Positions 1 to 7,095 of a stretch of DNA of 9,697 bases are shown one piece after another (within the stretch, counting starts at the first letter, position 1; the number at the start of each line of letters is the position of its first letter). Under the pieces are notes generated by a model. It was not told the DNA's origin. It did no database searches and worked only from the letters and a program-made list of their open reading frames with translations. The stretch spans positions 1-9,697 of the forward strand of contig JAPKDT010000070.1 in NCBI GenBank assembly GCA_028822475.1. The letters run 5' to 3'. The DNA comes from SAR324 cluster bacterium (GTDB lineage Bacteria; SAR324; NAC60-12). The translations under genes were made by a program, and so were the position numbers.

Positions 1-200
1 TAGAATTATTGTCATTACAATTGGGATTTCCAGACTAAATCTGAATTAAACTATGATGGAGTTGCAATAATTCCTAAAACATAGTCTTTACAAGCTCAGT
101 GTAAAACATTACAGATTTTAAGCACTAATATCATAAATGTTTCTCTCTCAGTTTTAGCTGCAAAATATTATGTGTCAGAGTTTTCACTAAACCTTCAAAT

Positions 201-207
201 TATATAA
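201..207 (+). promoter_or_regulatory. Possible -10 element upstream of eno
   Basis: TATATAA lies about 20 bases before the eno ATG in an AT-rich leader. No good -35 hexamer sits at the usual 16-18 base spacing, so this is only a candidate. The leader from 1 to 227 shows no convincing gene. A 26-codon open stretch (4-84) lacks a start codon. Confidence 0.2.
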
Positions 208-227
208 CCAAAGCAAAAAAAGAATTT

Positions 228-1493
228 ATGAGAGATCGAATAATTTCAATTAGAGCCATGGAGATTTTGGATTCACGTGGTAATCCGACAATCCGCACAA
301 CGGTAACACTTGAAAGCGGAGTAAGCGGAACCGCGTCTGTTCCGTCTGGAGCATCAACCGGCGAAAATGAAGCTCTTGAACTCAGGGACGGTGATAAAGC
401 TCGCTATGGCGGAAAAGGAGTTCTCAAAGCAGTTGATAACGTAAACCAGGAAATTGCTCCGGAACTGCTCGGTATGACACCTGACAGACAGGCGGAAATT
501 GACAGGATGATGCTCAAACTGGACGGCACAGCGACCAAAAGTAATTTGGGCGCAAACGCGATTCTCAGTGTTTCCATGGCGAACGCGGTAACTGCCGCCA
601 ATTCTCACAATCTTCCGCTTTATGCTTATCTTGGCGGAGTGGGCGGATTTCGTTTGCCGGTGCCAATGATGAACATTATCAACGGTGGAGAACATGCGGA
701 TAATAGTGTTGATTTGCAGGAATTCATGGTCATGCCGATTGGCGCGCCGACATTCCGCGAAGCACTGCGCTACGGCGCAGAAACATTTCATGCGCTGAAA
801 AAGATTTTACTTAAAAAAGGCTATGCCACAAGTGTAGGTGACGAAGGTGGTTTTGCACCAAATCTCAACAGCAATGAAGAAGCCTGCGAAGTGATAATTG
901 AAGCAATTGAAGCTGCCGGATTTGTGCCAGGAAAAGACATTTCACTCTCCATGGACGCTGCTGCTTCATCTTTTTACAAAAACGGAACCTATGACTTTTT
1001 TAAGTCCGGCCAAGGCACAAAAAACTCCACGGAAATGCTTGCATTTTACAACAATATGGTGGAAAAATATCCGATTGTTTCGATTGAAGATCCAATGGAT
1101 GAACATGATTGGGATGGTTTTGCTGCTATTACTAAAAAACTTGGGGCTAAAGTTCAAATTGTCGGCGATGATTTGTTTGTGACCAACACTGAATTTGTCA
1201 AGAAAGGTGTAATCCAAAACGCGGCTAACGCGGTGCTGATCAAGCTCAATCAAATCGGTACTGTATCTGAAACTGTTGCCACCATTCAACTTTGCCAGAA
1301 AGCAGGTTGGAATTACATAATCTCGCACCGCAGCGGCGAAACAGAAGACACATTCATGGCAGATTTTGCAGTTGCAATGGCAGGCGGTCAAATTAAAACA
1401 GGCTCTGCATCACGCAGCGAACGTATCGCCAAATATAATCGTCTGCTTGAAATAGAAGCAGAACTTGGAAAGTCCGCTATTTTTGGAAGCTGA
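228..1493 (+). CDS. eno: Enolase (phosphopyruvate hydratase)
   Basis: Cytoplasmic glycolytic enzyme that interconverts 2-phosphoglycerate and phosphoenolpyruvate; bacterial homologues also join the RNA degradosome in some lineages. The 421 residues are close to the family norm of about 430. The N-terminal EILDSRGNP block is at 12-20 and the mobile active-site loop GASTG at 41-45. His156 lies in GGEHADN, Glu165 in QEFMVMP and Glu206 in GDEGGFAP. The metal ligands are Asp243, Glu287 (SIEDP) and Asp314 (GDD). Lys339 lies in the enolase signature LIKLNQIGT, and SHRSGETEDT spans 366-375. All catalytic residues are therefore present. The ATG at 228 gives the expected N-terminus, with only a weak AAAAGAA-like ribosome site in front. 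murJ follows 27 bases downstream on the same strand, so the two are probably cotranscribed. Confidence 0.97.
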   Translation: MRDRIISIRAMEILDSRGNPTIRTTVTLESGVSGTASVPSGASTGENEALELRDGDKARYGGKGVLKAVDNVNQEIAPELLGMTPDRQAEIDRMMLKLDGTATKSNLGANAILSVSMANAVTAANSHNLPLYAYLGGVGGFRLPVPMMNIINGGEHADNSVDLQEFMVMPIGAPTFREALRYGAETFHALKKILLKKGYATSVGDEGGFAPNLNSNEEACEVIIEAIEAAGFVPGKDISLSMDAAASSFYKNGTYDFFKSGQGTKNSTEMLAFYNNMVEKYPIVSIEDPMDEHDWDGFAAITKKLGAKVQIVGDDLFVTNTEFVKKGVIQNAANAVLIKLNQIGTVSETVATIQLCQKAGWNYIISHRSGETEDTFMADFAVAMAGGQIKTGSASRSERIAKYNRLLEIEAELGKSAIFGS

Positions 1494-1504
1494 CCGGCAG
1501 TCTT

Positions 1505-1520
1505 GCGAGGCTGAAAGCCG
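1505..1520 (+). promoter_or_regulatory. Ribosome binding site for the murJ TTG start, partly in a small hairpin
   Basis: GCGAGG (1505-1510) lies 10 bases before TTG at 1521 and is the only Shine-Dalgarno-like sequence in this interval. Its last two G residues open a short inverted repeat, GGCT-GAA-AGCC (1509-1519), which could partly hide the site in RNA. The hairpin is small and its effect is inferred only. Confidence 0.35.
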
Positions 1521-3143
1521 TTGTCAATTCTGTCAACATTGAACTACTTGACATCCAATCCCTTGAAAGAAAATTCTGAGCAGTCACGTCGTATTCTGAA
1601 ACACGCGTCGACTGTTACAATATTTACTCTGTTTTCGCGAATTCTCGGCGCGGCGCGGGATCTAGTGATTGCGCATGTTTTCGGTGCAGGATGGATTACG
1701 GATGCCTTTGTGCAGGCATTCACCATTCCAAATGTTATGCGCCGCCTGACTGCCGAGGGATCGATGACTTTGGCTTTCCTGCCGCTCTACACAGAAATCC
1801 GTGACCGTAAAAATCCGGAAGCAGCAAAGAAATTTGCGGCAAAAACTTTAGCTCTCGTTCTGGCATCAACAACCATACTGACCGGATTGGGTATTATTTT
1901 CAGTCCTCAGTTGGTTTTTCTGTTTGCGGCAGGTTTTGCATCAAGTCCGGAAAAGTACGAACTGACGGTGCTGCTGACCAGAGTCATGTTTCCGTATTTA
2001 ATTTTTGTTTCACTGGTTGCCTGGGCGATGGGAGTTTTAAACGCTGAAGGCAGATTTGCCGCGCCTGCTGCTGCACCGATTTTATTAAATATCAGCATTA
2101 TCGGTGCAGCTTTCGGAATTTCACCGTTGTTGGATGAGCCTATTATTGGTATCGGCATCGGTGTGCTTTTGGGTGGAATCTCGCAAATAATTCTTCAAAT
2201 TCCTTCACTGAGAAAAGTCGGTCAATCATTAAAACCAAGTACTTTTTTCAATGATGAAAATATTAACCGCCTGCTGAAATTACTTGGTCCATCATTGCTT
2301 GGTGTCGCGGTTTATCAAATCAATATCATCGTGCTGCGCAACCTCGCCAGTTTCATGCCCTCAGGTCAAGTTACACACTATTACAACGCGAGTCGTCTTT
2401 CGGAGTTAACTTTGGGGGTCTTTGCCTTTGCCTTAACCACTGCTAGTTTTCCGGAATTAAGCCGACACACAGCCAGTGAAAACTGGGATAAAATTCGCAG
2501 CACCCTGCGTTTTACCATGTCAACTACTTTACTGGTCGTCTTTCCAGCCAGCGTGGGATTGGCCATTGCGGCAGAGCCGATAGTCGCAATGCTTTATTTA
2601 CATGGCGCCTATGTCTGGAGTGACGTTCAAAATACCGCGCACACTCTTCAGGCCTTTGCTTTGAGCATTCCTGCTGTTGCCATGATTCGTTTGCAGACTT
2701 CATTGTTTTACTCACTTAAAGACACACGCACTCCGGTGAAAGTATCGCTGTTTAGTATTTTGCTGACTGGGCTTTTGGGGTGGTGGTTAAGCCAAAGTCT
2801 GGAAATTTTCGGATTGGCTTTGGGACTTGCGGCAGGGACCTGGTTTCAGTGGGGACTGTTAACTTTCTTTTTGCTGAATGAAACTGAATTACGAAAAAGA
2901 TGGTGGCCCTTGCGTTCATTCCTGCTTTATTTGCTGGCTTCCGGAGGAATGGCAGTTTTTACCTGGTTTGCAAGTGGATATGGATTCTGGGAAAAAGGAC
3001 CTTTTATTTTTTACAACTGGATAGTCTTTCTGGCACTACTGACTGGTTCCGCTTTTTTATATGTATCGCTGTTGATAATTTTTAGAGAAGAACAAGTTTT
3101 GAAAATGACAAACCGCTTCAAGTCAACATTGATGCAGCGCTAA
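1521..3143 (+). CDS. murJ: Lipid II flippase MurJ (MviN family, MOP superfamily)
   Basis: Inner-membrane flippase that moves undecaprenyl-linked lipid II from the cytoplasmic to the periplasmic face for peptidoglycan synthesis. The 540 residues are mostly hydrophobic, consistent with the 14 helices of the family (E. coli MurJ has about 511). The first helix carries FSRILGAARD, giving Arg40 and Arg46 at the places of the essential E. coli Arg18 and Arg24. FGAGWITDAF supplies Asp61, IPNVMRR supplies Arg74/75, and YNASRLSEL supplies Arg292, matching E. coli Arg270. ALLN-type and PVKVS motifs of MviN proteins also occur. No ATG exists near the N-terminus. TTG at 1521 is chosen for its GCGAGG site, leaving roughly 22 extra hydrophilic residues compared with E. 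coli. In-frame TTG codons at 1539, 1548 and 1563 are alternatives. It probably shares a transcript with eno. Confidence 0.93.
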   Translation: MSILSTLNYLTSNPLKENSEQSRRILKHASTVTIFTLFSRILGAARDLVIAHVFGAGWITDAFVQAFTIPNVMRRLTAEGSMTLAFLPLYTEIRDRKNPEAAKKFAAKTLALVLASTTILTGLGIIFSPQLVFLFAAGFASSPEKYELTVLLTRVMFPYLIFVSLVAWAMGVLNAEGRFAAPAAAPILLNISIIGAAFGISPLLDEPIIGIGIGVLLGGISQIILQIPSLRKVGQSLKPSTFFNDENINRLLKLLGPSLLGVAVYQINIIVLRNLASFMPSGQVTHYYNASRLSELTLGVFAFALTTASFPELSRHTASENWDKIRSTLRFTMSTTLLVVFPASVGLAIAAEPIVAMLYLHGAYVWSDVQNTAHTLQAFALSIPAVAMIRLQTSLFYSLKDTRTPVKVSLFSILLTGLLGWWLSQSLEIFGLALGLAAGTWFQWGLLTFFLLNETELRKRWWPLRSFLLYLLASGGMAVFTWFASGYGFWEKGPFIFYNWIVFLALLTGSAFLYVSLLIIFREEQVLKMTNRFKSTLMQR

Positions 3144-3151
3144 AAAGACCT

Positions 3152-3186
3152 AAAACCTTGTCTTTGCTTACAAAGCAAGAAATTTT
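3152..3186. terminator. Terminator-like hairpin between convergent murJ and M20 genes
   Basis: The arms CTTG-T-CTTTG (3157-3166) and CAAAGCAAG (3171-3179) pair over 9 bp with one bulged T around a CTTA loop. Flanking AAAA (3152-3155) and TTTT (3183-3186) can extend the stem. On the plus strand a short T tract follows; on the minus strand the complement of 3142-3156 is T-rich. It could therefore serve both converging genes, murJ ending at 3143 and the M20 gene ending at 3261. Confidence 0.5.
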
Positions 3187-3230
3187 GTAAGTTGCCATTT
3201 TAAGATTTCTACCTGCAATCGAAATGACAA
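3158..3230. repeat. Degenerate palindromic element with TTGTC/GACAA ends
   Basis: The element begins TTGTC and ends GACAA. Comparing its first 28 bases (from 3159) with the reverse complement of its last 28 (to 3229), 17 positions match by my hand alignment. They are concentrated at the TGTC termini and in an AGAAAT-type core (AAGAAATTTT against AAGATTTCT). The shape is that of a small intergenic palindromic repeat (REP- or MITE-like) that has decayed. The terminator hairpin lies in its left arm. No second copy was seen in this window, so its repeat status is inferred from shape alone. Confidence 0.4.
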
Positions 3231-3260
3231 ATTATAGCTTTAGGAGTTTTTGCGATAATG

Positions 3261-4529
3261 TCACAAATTAACCCCAAGTAATTTTAACGTTGATGCCGCC
3301 ATGACTTTGGCCGCAGTCACCATGTCATCTATTACAATGTATTCGTCAGGCTGGTGAGCAAGCTCAAGGATACCAGGACCGTAGGCAATGCAGTCATGAA
3401 GATGTCCGATTCTGGCAATGTGTTTTTGATCATAGGTTCCAGGTGAAATGACATGCTCCGGAGTTTTTCCCAATATGTCAAGAATAGCAGCACTGACAGC
3501 TTTTACCACTGGTGCTTCCGCATCAGTCATCGTTGGTAAAAATTCCATAATATCACGTATTTGATAACGAAAATTCGGACGCGAATCCGCGAGTTCCTCT
3601 AATAAGTCTGTGACTTCCGCTTTTACTTCGATTATATCTTCTTCAATTAAAAAACGTCGGTCCATGGTTAACCGGCACGAATCAGGAACGAGCGGACTCG
3701 GCATTCCAGAAAATGATTCATCTTCTCCGCCGTGAATTGACTGAAGATTTAAAGTTGATCTCCTCGCACCTTCCGGAACAACAGGCATAATGGTTTTCTT
3801 TTTGTCCAGTGCGGGAAAGAGTCTTTGCTCAAGGAGTTCCAAAAAGGCACTCATGTGCCGGATGGCGGAATCGCCGAGAAAAGGCATTGAGCCATGTGCG
3901 ATTCGGCCGAATGTTTCCACTTCCGCCCACCATGCTCCGCGATGACCAAGACAGACCCGGTCCACGTTCAAAGGTTCCGGAATAATCACGTGATCTACGC
4001 GTGGTTTTGAGAAGAAACCTTTTTCAGCTAAAAAAGCAACACCGCCATATCCTCCGGTTTCTTCATCGACTGTTCCAGAAATTTCGATTGCACCAGGAAA
4101 GTCAATGCCTTCCTCAAGGATTGCTTCCATTGCAATCACTGACGCGGAGAGCCCGCCTTTCATGTCACAAGTCCCTCGGCCGTATATTTTACCATCCTTC
4201 ACAAGTCCCTCAAATGGATCAACTGTCCAGCCTTTCCCAGGCACAACGACATCTAAGTGACTGTTGAAATGAACACAAGGTCCGGCATGTTTGCCTTCAA
4301 AACGCGCGATTATATTATTTCGTGGATAACGGTCTGAATCGCCTGGAGTGTCTTTTGCGCGTTCATAAAGCAGAGAAAAACCACTTTTCGCTAAACGCGT
4401 GCCGAGAAATTCGGCGCATTTTGTGTAGTCCTCACCTGGGGGATTGATCGTTGGTATGCGAACTAAATCTTGTGTAAACGAAACCAAGTCTTCACGCTTG
4501 GAATCGATTCTGGAAAATAGAGATTCCAT
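3261..4529 (-). CDS. M20 family metallohydrolase (ArgE/DapE-type deacylase)
   Basis: Zinc-dependent amidohydrolase of the acetylornithine deacetylase / succinyl-diaminopimelate desuccinylase / carboxypeptidase G2 group, removing an acyl group from an amino acid or splitting a small peptide in the cytoplasm. The 422 residues match the family's usual length. Visible active-site elements are SHLDVV (metal ligand His91, Asp93), GRGTCDMKGG (bridging Asp122), DEETGG (catalytic Glu156, ligand Glu157), IPEP (Glu185) and ELAHQPDEYI (His392). AHGSMP at 211-216 marks the lid/dimerisation domain. All five metal ligands are present, so it should be active. The substrate cannot be read from sequence: ArgE, DapE or another N-acyl amino acid are all possible. 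ATG at 4529 gives the normal N-terminus; only a weak AAAAGA precedes it. It ends in TGA and converges on murJ. Confidence 0.88.
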   Translation of the reverse strand: MESLFSRIDSKREDLVSFTQDLVRIPTINPPGEDYTKCAEFLGTRLAKSGFSLLYERAKDTPGDSDRYPRNNIIARFEGKHAGPCVHFNSHLDVVVPGKGWTVDPFEGLVKDGKIYGRGTCDMKGGLSASVIAMEAILEEGIDFPGAIEISGTVDEETGGYGGVAFLAEKGFFSKPRVDHVIIPEPLNVDRVCLGHRGAWWAEVETFGRIAHGSMPFLGDSAIRHMSAFLELLEQRLFPALDKKKTIMPVVPEGARRSTLNLQSIHGGEDESFSGMPSPLVPDSCRLTMDRRFLIEEDIIEVKAEVTDLLEELADSRPNFRYQIRDIMEFLPTMTDAEAPVVKAVSAAILDILGKTPEHVISPGTYDQKHIARIGHLHDCIAYGPGILELAHQPDEYIVIDDMVTAAKVMAASTLKLLGVNL

Positions 4530-4539
4530 TATCTTTTGC

Positions 4540-4605
4540 TGTTGAATGTGTTATTAAAGTTAAAATGATAGTTTCATCATAATCAACAATCCATTCAACA
4601 ATCCA
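4540..4605. promoter_or_regulatory. Operator-like repeat cluster upstream of the M20 gene
   Basis: Two tandem 12-base units, (A/T)TCAACAATCCA at 4582-4593 and 4594-4605, differ only in their first base. A 9-base arm TGTTGAATG (4540-4548) is the exact inverted match of CATTCAACA (4592-4600). The cluster lies 11-76 bases before the M20 start codon, where a regulator would bind. No matching regulator gene is in the window. Confidence 0.35.
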
Positions 4606-4683
4606 GAAAAAACAAAAACGAACTCAGAATATTCAGATAAATAGCGGAGAGAAATTGCAGAAAAACGAAGTAAGACAATCGAG

Positions 4684-4834
4684 GCGGCAAAAGATGACCA
4701 CTTGTTAGGAGGCTGTAAAACAATTGATCTTCCTGTTTGCCGCTCCCATTGATCTTCTGGAAATACTAAGAAACGATTGTGTGGTTAAAAAACAAAGCAT
4801 GGAGAGAGCTAATGTGCTTTAAGGTCAAAACCAC
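4684..4834. other. Nested inverted repeats, possible structured RNA or cruciform
   Basis: First structure: GCGGCAAA (4684-4691) pairs with TTTGCCGC (4736-4743). Inside it AGAT (4692-4695) pairs with ATCT (4727-4730), and TTGTT (4702-4706) with AACAA (4719-4723), leaving a 12-base loop that contains AGGAGG (4707-4712). Second structure: GTGGTT (4781-4786) pairs with AACCAC (4829-4834), enclosing AAAGCA (4794-4799) with TGCTTT (4815-4820). Two collinear nested stems side by side are suggestive, but either could be chance. No promoter was recognised on either strand. Confidence 0.2.
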
Positions 4835-5064
4835 TCAACCTTTAAATAATTTATTCTTCCAGAGTGTTATACTTTGCCACGGCTTTGTTATGAATGATAT
4901 TAGTAAATTTACGTAGACCGCCAAATAAAATATAATTCTTAGTAATATTAGTTGAGTAAGATTGGAGGATCCGCTTTAAAGCATCTTTATCAATGCTTTT
5001 TTTAGAAATTATTAGAGAAATATAAGATTTGATGAAACTAAAATAACAGGAGTTTGTGCAGTAC

Positions 5065-6327
5065 TCAGGTGACTTCGTGTTTCTGCTGGAAACGTTCTTC
5101 ACGCCATTCTTCTGTTTTGAGAACATCAGTCAAAGCCTCGGCAGCATCCCAGACGTCTGTATAGCTCACATAGAGGGGTGCAAAACCAAACCGCATGATG
5201 CCAGGTGCTCTAAAATCAGCAATTATTTTTCTGGCAATAAGAGCCTGAATTATAGAAAAACCATTTAAACAGTGAAAAGATACCTGTGAACCTCTTTTTT
5301 CAGGATCAGTTGGACTTTGAAGAGCCACCTCATAATTGCCGCATCTTCTTTCTACCAGCTCAATGAAAAGTTGAGTCAGGCGCTGGCTCTTTTTACGAAC
5401 CATCTGTAGATCAACAGTCTGTGCAATTTCAATTCCGGCCTGCAGTCCCCTGAGTGATAATATAGGCTGAGTTCCAGTCTGGAAACGTAGAATACCTTCC
5501 GCTGCCTGAAAATCTTTTTCGAATGCAAATGGACTTGCATGGCCCCACCAACCGGAAAGAGGATTTAGCGCTACTTGCTGGTGACGCTTTGCAACATACA
5601 AATACGCTGGAGAACCGGGGCCTCCGTTTAGATATTTATAAGTGCAACCAACCGCAAAATCTACACCCCATTTGTCAAGTTCCACAGGTAATACTCCTGC
5701 ACTGTGGCATGTATCAAGGATAAATAAGGCTCCTGCCTCATGCGTTTTTTTGACAAGTTCCTCAATCGGCAGGAGTTCACCTGTACGGTAATTTACATGT
5801 GAGAAGGTAACCACTGCAACATTATCGTCAAGCAACTCCTCCAGAGAGTCTCCATCTATGCCCACCAAGCGTCTTTGAATGTTTTGTTGAGCTGATGTTA
5901 TTCCTTCTAGAATATAAAGATTAGTTGGAAAACTGTCTGACTCTGAGACTAGAACATTGCGTCCCTCAGACAAAGCCAAAGCCGCATAGACGGTTTTATA
6001 CAGATTCAGCGAAGTTGAATCAGAAACAATTATCTGTCCCGAAGCTGCTCCAACAACAGGCGCAATTAGTTCACCCAGTGTTTGCGGCAACTTCCACCAA
6101 CCTGCGTTGTTCCAACTGCTAATCAGATCTTCGGCCCATTCGTTACTGATGGCCTTCTCCAAATGTTCGAATGCTTTTTTAGGCATTGGGCCCAGAGAGT
6201 TCCCGTCCAAATAAATCAGCCCCTGCGGCAAGTAAAAATCCTCCCGCTGGTTACGTAAAGGATCTACCGCATCCGCTTTTTCACATGCAGTTCGGGATTC
6301 AAGTAACGTGGAGATGTTGATTGACAT
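5065..6327 (-). CDS. kynU: Kynureninase
   Basis: PLP-dependent hydrolase of fold type I that cleaves L-kynurenine to anthranilate and L-alanine, or 3-hydroxykynurenine to 3-hydroxyanthranilate; cytoplasmic. The 420 residues match the family length. Key blocks are IYLDGNSLGPMP (38-49), the PLP phosphate-binding SDSTSLN (102-108), DSFPTN (131-136), SHVNYRTG (176-183), the cofactor-ring Asp205 in LDTCHSAG, and Lys231 in CTYKYLNGGPGSP, the internal aldimine lysine. GWWGH (259-263) and FQTGTQPIL (282-290) complete the active site. DTCHSAG differs slightly from the common DLAHSAG, but Asp and His are kept. ATG at 6327 has no Shine-Dalgarno sequence. No tryptophan dioxygenase, formamidase or NAD-synthesis gene is adjacent, so it may serve tryptophan breakdown or the kynurenine route to NAD. 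Confidence 0.93.
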   Translation of the reverse strand: MSINISTLLESRTACEKADAVDPLRNQREDFYLPQGLIYLDGNSLGPMPKKAFEHLEKAISNEWAEDLISSWNNAGWWKLPQTLGELIAPVVGAASGQIIVSDSTSLNLYKTVYAALALSEGRNVLVSESDSFPTNLYILEGITSAQQNIQRRLVGIDGDSLEELLDDNVAVVTFSHVNYRTGELLPIEELVKKTHEAGALFILDTCHSAGVLPVELDKWGVDFAVGCTYKYLNGGPGSPAYLYVAKRHQQVALNPLSGWWGHASPFAFEKDFQAAEGILRFQTGTQPILSLRGLQAGIEIAQTVDLQMVRKKSQRLTQLFIELVERRCGNYEVALQSPTDPEKRGSQVSFHCLNGFSIIQALIARKIIADFRAPGIMRFGFAPLYVSYTDVWDAAEALTDVLKTEEWREERFQQKHEVT

Positions 6328-6363
6328 ATATTTAATTGAGTGGTAAATTTCAAAATTATTAAG

Positions 6364-6412
6364 TTAACATCATGAGTTAAATAGAGCTTCTTTGTAGCAT
6401 ACTATAAGCTCT
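6364..6412. promoter_or_regulatory. Hairpin and small inverted repeat between lysE-like gene and kynU
   Basis: AGAGCTT (6383-6389) and AAGCTCT (6406-6412) form a perfect 7-bp stem over a 16-base loop that can itself pair TAG with CTA. On the minus strand only ATTTAAC follows, so it is at best a weak terminator for the upstream exporter gene. Next to it TTAAC (6364-6368) and GTTAA (6376-6380) form an inverted repeat around TCATGA, 37-53 bases before the kynU start, an operator-like position. Confidence 0.35.
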
Positions 6413-6456
6413 TTATCATTATGTCGAGTAAATATATAGGATTGTCCTTTCGGAAA

Positions 6457-7095
6457 TTATCCCTGCGGGTAAAAACCAAGAAAAGTCAGACCGTCCCAAA
6501 GCAGAAATAGAGCAAATCCAATTAATGCAAAACCGAGGAACTGCATGATACGTCTGTACCAAGTTCCCTGCAAAAAACTTCGGGATTTACCAGCAACGAT
6601 TGCCAGTAGAAACTTTACTCCAATCAAACCAAGATAAAAACTGAAGAGGAATGCGGCGCCTAAGCTCAAAGTCTGCTGAAACGAACGGACCATCAAGGGC
6701 GCGCCTACAGTAAACCAAAAAAGGTATGGATTTGGATTTGTCAAGTTTGCGATTATTAACTCTCGCAAGCGGAGAGGTTTGGGAGTATGATCCGGAATTT
6801 CGGCGCCGGCGAGTTTGATACTTCTGCTACCAAGATATGTGATAAATACTGCCCCAGCGATTGAAATTACGCCGAGCAGGAAATCTACATTTGAGATTTT
6901 TGCGAATAAAAATCCGGAAACCAATACAACAGGTAAATCTGTCAGCAGAGGGATAAATGCCACTTTTGCACCTGCGCGGACTCCGTGACGAAATGTTTCG
7001 GAAATAATCAGCACCAACATTGGACCCGGAGTTATTCCTGCCGGTGCTCCGAGGAGGAAACCTATGGTCAAGACACCCAATAAACTTTCGATCAT
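6457..7095 (-). CDS. LysE/RhtB-type amino-acid exporter
   Basis: Integral inner-membrane transporter of the LysE superfamily, whose members export amino acids such as lysine, arginine, threonine or homoserine. The 212 residues fit the usual 200-220. Hydrophobic helices fill the protein, with the family signature GAPAGITPGP (16-25), Asp53 in LLTDLP, and the NPNPYLFW block (120-127) that corresponds to the usual NPK region after the polar loop 94-112. I choose ATG at 7095 because its ATGA overlaps the TGA of the dapF-like gene, a classic coupling arrangement. An in-frame ATG at 7119 would add 8 residues (MPGFRDSR) not expected before the first helix. The substrate is unknown. Coupling to an amino-acid epimerase suggests that it exports that enzyme's product or a related amino acid. 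Confidence 0.85.
   Translation of the reverse strand: MIESLLGVLTIGFLLGAPAGITPGPMLVLIISETFRHGVRAGAKVAFIPLLTDLPVVLVSGFLFAKISNVDFLLGVISIAGAVFITYLGSRSIKLAGAEIPDHTPKPLRLRELIIANLTNPNPYLFWFTVGAPLMVRSFQQTLSLGAAFLFSFYLGLIGVKFLLAIVAGKSRSFLQGTWYRRIMQFLGFALIGFALFLLWDGLTFLGFYPQG

Larger units (their letters stand above)
4530..5064. other. 535-base gap without a convincing gene
   Basis: The gap lies between the starts and stops of two minus-strand genes. Near the M20 gene it holds a repeat cluster (4540-4605). From 4684 to 4834 it holds nested inverted repeats. Several short open frames occur on both strands, none with a good start and ribosome site. The minus frame 4560-4784 is open for 74 codons and includes PEDQWERQTG, but has no early start codon. 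The plus frame 4645-4752 encodes REIAEKRSKTIEAAK, faintly like the C-terminal helix of serine recombinases. The plus frame 4724-4822 starts with TTG behind AGGAGG. The minus frame 4851-5126 (91 codons) overlaps the kynU end and has no ribosome site. The part above about 4850 is very AT-rich. Decayed gene remnants are plausible but unproven. Confidence 0.6.

Noticed and set aside
4..84. Open 26-codon plus-strand stretch at the left edge with a protein-like translation
   Set aside because: It begins right after a TAG at 1-3 and has no start codon. It is too short to assign and is not reported as a gene end.
85..106. Short TTTAC/GTAAA inverted repeat in the leader of eno
   Set aside because: A 5-bp AT-rich stem without a T tract or a gene clearly ending before it; not distinguishable from background.
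354..791. Long antisense frames inside eno, and similar ones inside murJ, the M20 gene, kynU and the 539-residue gene
   Set aside because: All lie opposite or out of frame within well-supported genes, lack family motifs and have no ribosome sites; they are shadows of the real reading frames.
4723..4757. Direct repeat ATTGATCTTC (4723-4732 and 4748-4757)
   Set aside because: A single 10-base pair of copies 25 bases apart, not at a promoter-like position and overlapping the inverted repeats already described; chance is an adequate explanation.
4978..5003. AAAGCAT/ATGCTTT hairpin followed by a T run, like a plus-strand terminator
   Set aside because: No plus-strand gene lies upstream that would use it, and for the minus-strand kynU the T run is on the wrong side. 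Probably chance in AT-rich DNA.
4851..5126. 91-codon minus-strand frame overlapping the 3' end of kynU
   Set aside because: Its ATG lies inside kynU with no ribosome site, the translation is AT-driven (Lys, Asn, Ile, Ser) and resembles no family I know, and much of it lies in very AT-rich DNA where open frames arise easily.
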